Below are positions 12,936 to 14,168 of a stretch of DNA of 14,168 nt, in pieces. The notes under the pieces are model-generated. The model worked only from the letters and a program-made list of their open reading frames with translations, was not told where the DNA came from and did no database searches. The position numbers and the translations under genes are program-made. Position 1 is the first letter of the stretch. Each line of letters starts with the position of its first letter. The stretch covers positions 1 through 14,168 of the forward strand of contig JAGOVD010000011.1 in assembly GCA_018060905.1 (NCBI GenBank). Reading direction: 5' to 3'. The DNA is from Minisyncoccota bacterium (lineage in GTDB: Bacteria; Patescibacteriota; Minisyncoccia; Phycocordibacterales; UBA9973).

Positions 12936-14168
12936 TTATATATCCAAATTTGCCATTTTGGCATTGGACTGGATGAATGATTTGCGAGGAGCAACTTCAC
13001 TTCCCATGAGGATATCAAAGATTTGATTTGCTTCTTCGGCATCATCGATACCAACTTGTTTGAGCACGCGGCGACTTGGATCCATAGTCGTCTCCCAAAG
13101 CTCTTCGGCATTCATTTCTCCGAGACCTTTGTACCGCTGGACTGAAATTTTTGCCACTCGCTTTTCCTTTCCCTTGGTGTCATCTTCGTCAGACTCCTCT
13201 ACCTCATCGTCGTCATTGTTTTGAGCGGCTTCACCTTCTCCGATCACTTCTATATCAGCAGTCTTGCCGATAATTGCTGCTTTTTCATCGTCAGTGTACG
13301 CATAGAAAACTTCTTTCCCTTTTTTGATCTTATAGAGCGGTGGTTGTGCGATGTATATATAACCAGCGTCGATGACAGGACGGAAGTATCGGTAAAAGAG
13401 CGTAAGGATGAGCGTCGTGATATGTGCTCCGTCGACGTCCGCATCGGTTGCGATGATGATCTTGTGGTAGCGGATTTTCTCGATATCAAAGGTGTCCCCG
13501 ATCGATGTACCCATAGCAATGACGAGGTTCTTGATCTGCTCAGAGCCGAGCATACGATCAAGACGTGCGCGTTCGACGTTGAGAATCTTTCCTCGTAATG
13601 GAAGTATTGCTTGTGTGCGTCGGTCGCGCCCCATCTTGGCAGTACCACCCGCAGAGTCCCCTTCAACAATGAATATCTCACCGTCTTCTGCATCCTTGGT
13701 CTGACAGTCGGCGAGCTTGCCGGGGAGTGTCATGCCTTCAAGGGCACCTTTACGGAGTATTGAATCCTTGGCAGCTTTGGCTGCCTTGCGAGCGCGGAGT
13801 GCAAGCAATACTTTCATAATGATTGCCTTTGCCTGGTCAGGGTTTTCTTCTAGAAATGTGGCAAATGCTTCACCAAACACAGTCGTGGTTGCCCCCTGTG
13901 CTTCCATCGAGCCAAGCTTCGCTTTGGTCTGACCCTCAAACTGAATCTCAGCGAGCTTGACCGAAATCACCACTGTGAGACCTTCGAGGACATCATCACC
14001 TGAGAACGGTCCGTCTGCATCTTTGATGAGGTTATTTTTCTTGCCGTATGTATTTAAAATACGCGTGAGCGCGGTCTTGAACCCGGTCACATGCGTGCCG
14101 TGTTCTGGGTTATAAATATTGTTTGCAAACGGTACGATACGCGCCGTGATGTCATCGACATACTGGAG
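12936..14168 (-). CDS. gyrB: DNA gyrase subunit B, C-terminal part (runs off the window)
   Basis: GyrB is the ATPase subunit of gyrase, which introduces negative supercoils. The frame is open to the edge; 410 residues are visible, beginning at LQYVDDITARIVPF in the transducer domain and passing EHGTHVTGFKTALTR. The TOPRIM domain shows EGDSAGGTAKMGRDR (visible residues about 169-183) and DADVDG (about 242-247), the metal-binding acidic residues. QRYKGLGEMN follows at about 344, and the end reads AKMANLDI, as in other GyrB. Before QRYKGLG there is a strongly acidic insert (about 314-336, rich in Asp and Glu, then Lys). The N-terminal ATPase domain lies outside the window. ParE is the alternative, but the C-terminal tail and motif spacing favour GyrB. 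A GTG at 14090 is only an internal Val codon, not the start. Confidence 0.95.
   Translation of the reverse strand, partial: LQYVDDITARIVPFANNIYNPEHGTHVTGFKTALTRILNTYGKKNNLIKDADGPFSGDDVLEGLTVVISVKLAEIQFEGQTKAKLGSMEAQGATTTVFGEAFATFLEENPDQAKAIIMKVLLALRARKAAKAAKDSILRKGALEGMTLPGKLADCQTKDAEDGEIFIVEGDSAGGTAKMGRDRRTQAILPLRGKILNVERARLDRMLGSEQIKNLVIAMGTSIGDTFDIEKIRYHKIIIATDADVDGAHITTLILTLFYRYFRPVIDAGYIYIAQPPLYKIKKGKEVFYAYTDDEKAAIIGKTADIEVIGEGEAAQNNDDDEVEESDEDDTKGKEKRVAKISVQRYKGLGEMNAEELWETTMDPSRRVLKQVGIDDAEEANQIFDILMGSEVAPRKSFIQSNAKMANLDI

Overview
The window looks like part of a small-genome Patescibacteria (CPR) chromosome, most likely a Parcubacteria-type lineage. This rests on protein architecture, not on any database search: an SMC of about 754 residues without a recognisable hinge, a cysteine-free L32 with a Lys-rich tail, a threonyl-tRNA synthetase without the TGS domain, a NusB-NUDIX fusion, a large secreted beta-propeller protein ending in a peptidoglycan-binding domain, very short intergenic gaps, and start codons without Shine-Dalgarno sequences, several of them only 6-9 bases from a -10 box.

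Layout. Left part: a divergent MurA-family enolpyruvyl transferase (+) ends at a strong terminator. Facing it on the minus strand are an AT-rich kinase-fold protein and, 1 base upstream of that, smc. Between smc and rnc lies a 293-base gap. It holds an extended -10 promoter for smc and a perfect 22-bp inverted repeat with nested hairpins and a third partial copy. Next, in transcription order on the minus strand, come rpmF (L32), nusB-NUDIX and rnc, a compact translation / transcription / RNA-processing cluster. A 7-bp periodic repeat array sits between the last two. A degenerate NUDIX-like gene lies just upstream with its own promoter and terminator.

Right part: thrS (+) reads away from the NUDIX-like gene and converges on a small gene of unknown function. 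That gene is divergent from a 63-codon gene (+). A 15-bp-stem terminator separates the 63-codon gene from a convergent 999-residue exported protein with two YVTN propellers. The window ends inside gyrB, whose C-terminal 410 residues are visible on the minus strand.

Most genes are housekeeping: DNA topology and segregation (gyrB, smc), translation (rpmF, thrS), transcription and RNA processing (nusB, rnc), and a possible envelope-precursor step (MurA-like). The accessory or odd elements are the kinase-like gene, the NUDIX-like gene, the two small unknown genes and the propeller protein. The smc, rnc, nusB, thrS and gyrB genes are clearly GC-richer than the MurA-like, kinase-like and NUDIX-like genes and the first third of the propeller gene. 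No tRNA, rRNA, CRISPR array, insertion sequence or prophage gene was seen. I did not find a clear new defence or mobile system. The least explained items are the two intergenic repeat structures flanking rnc.
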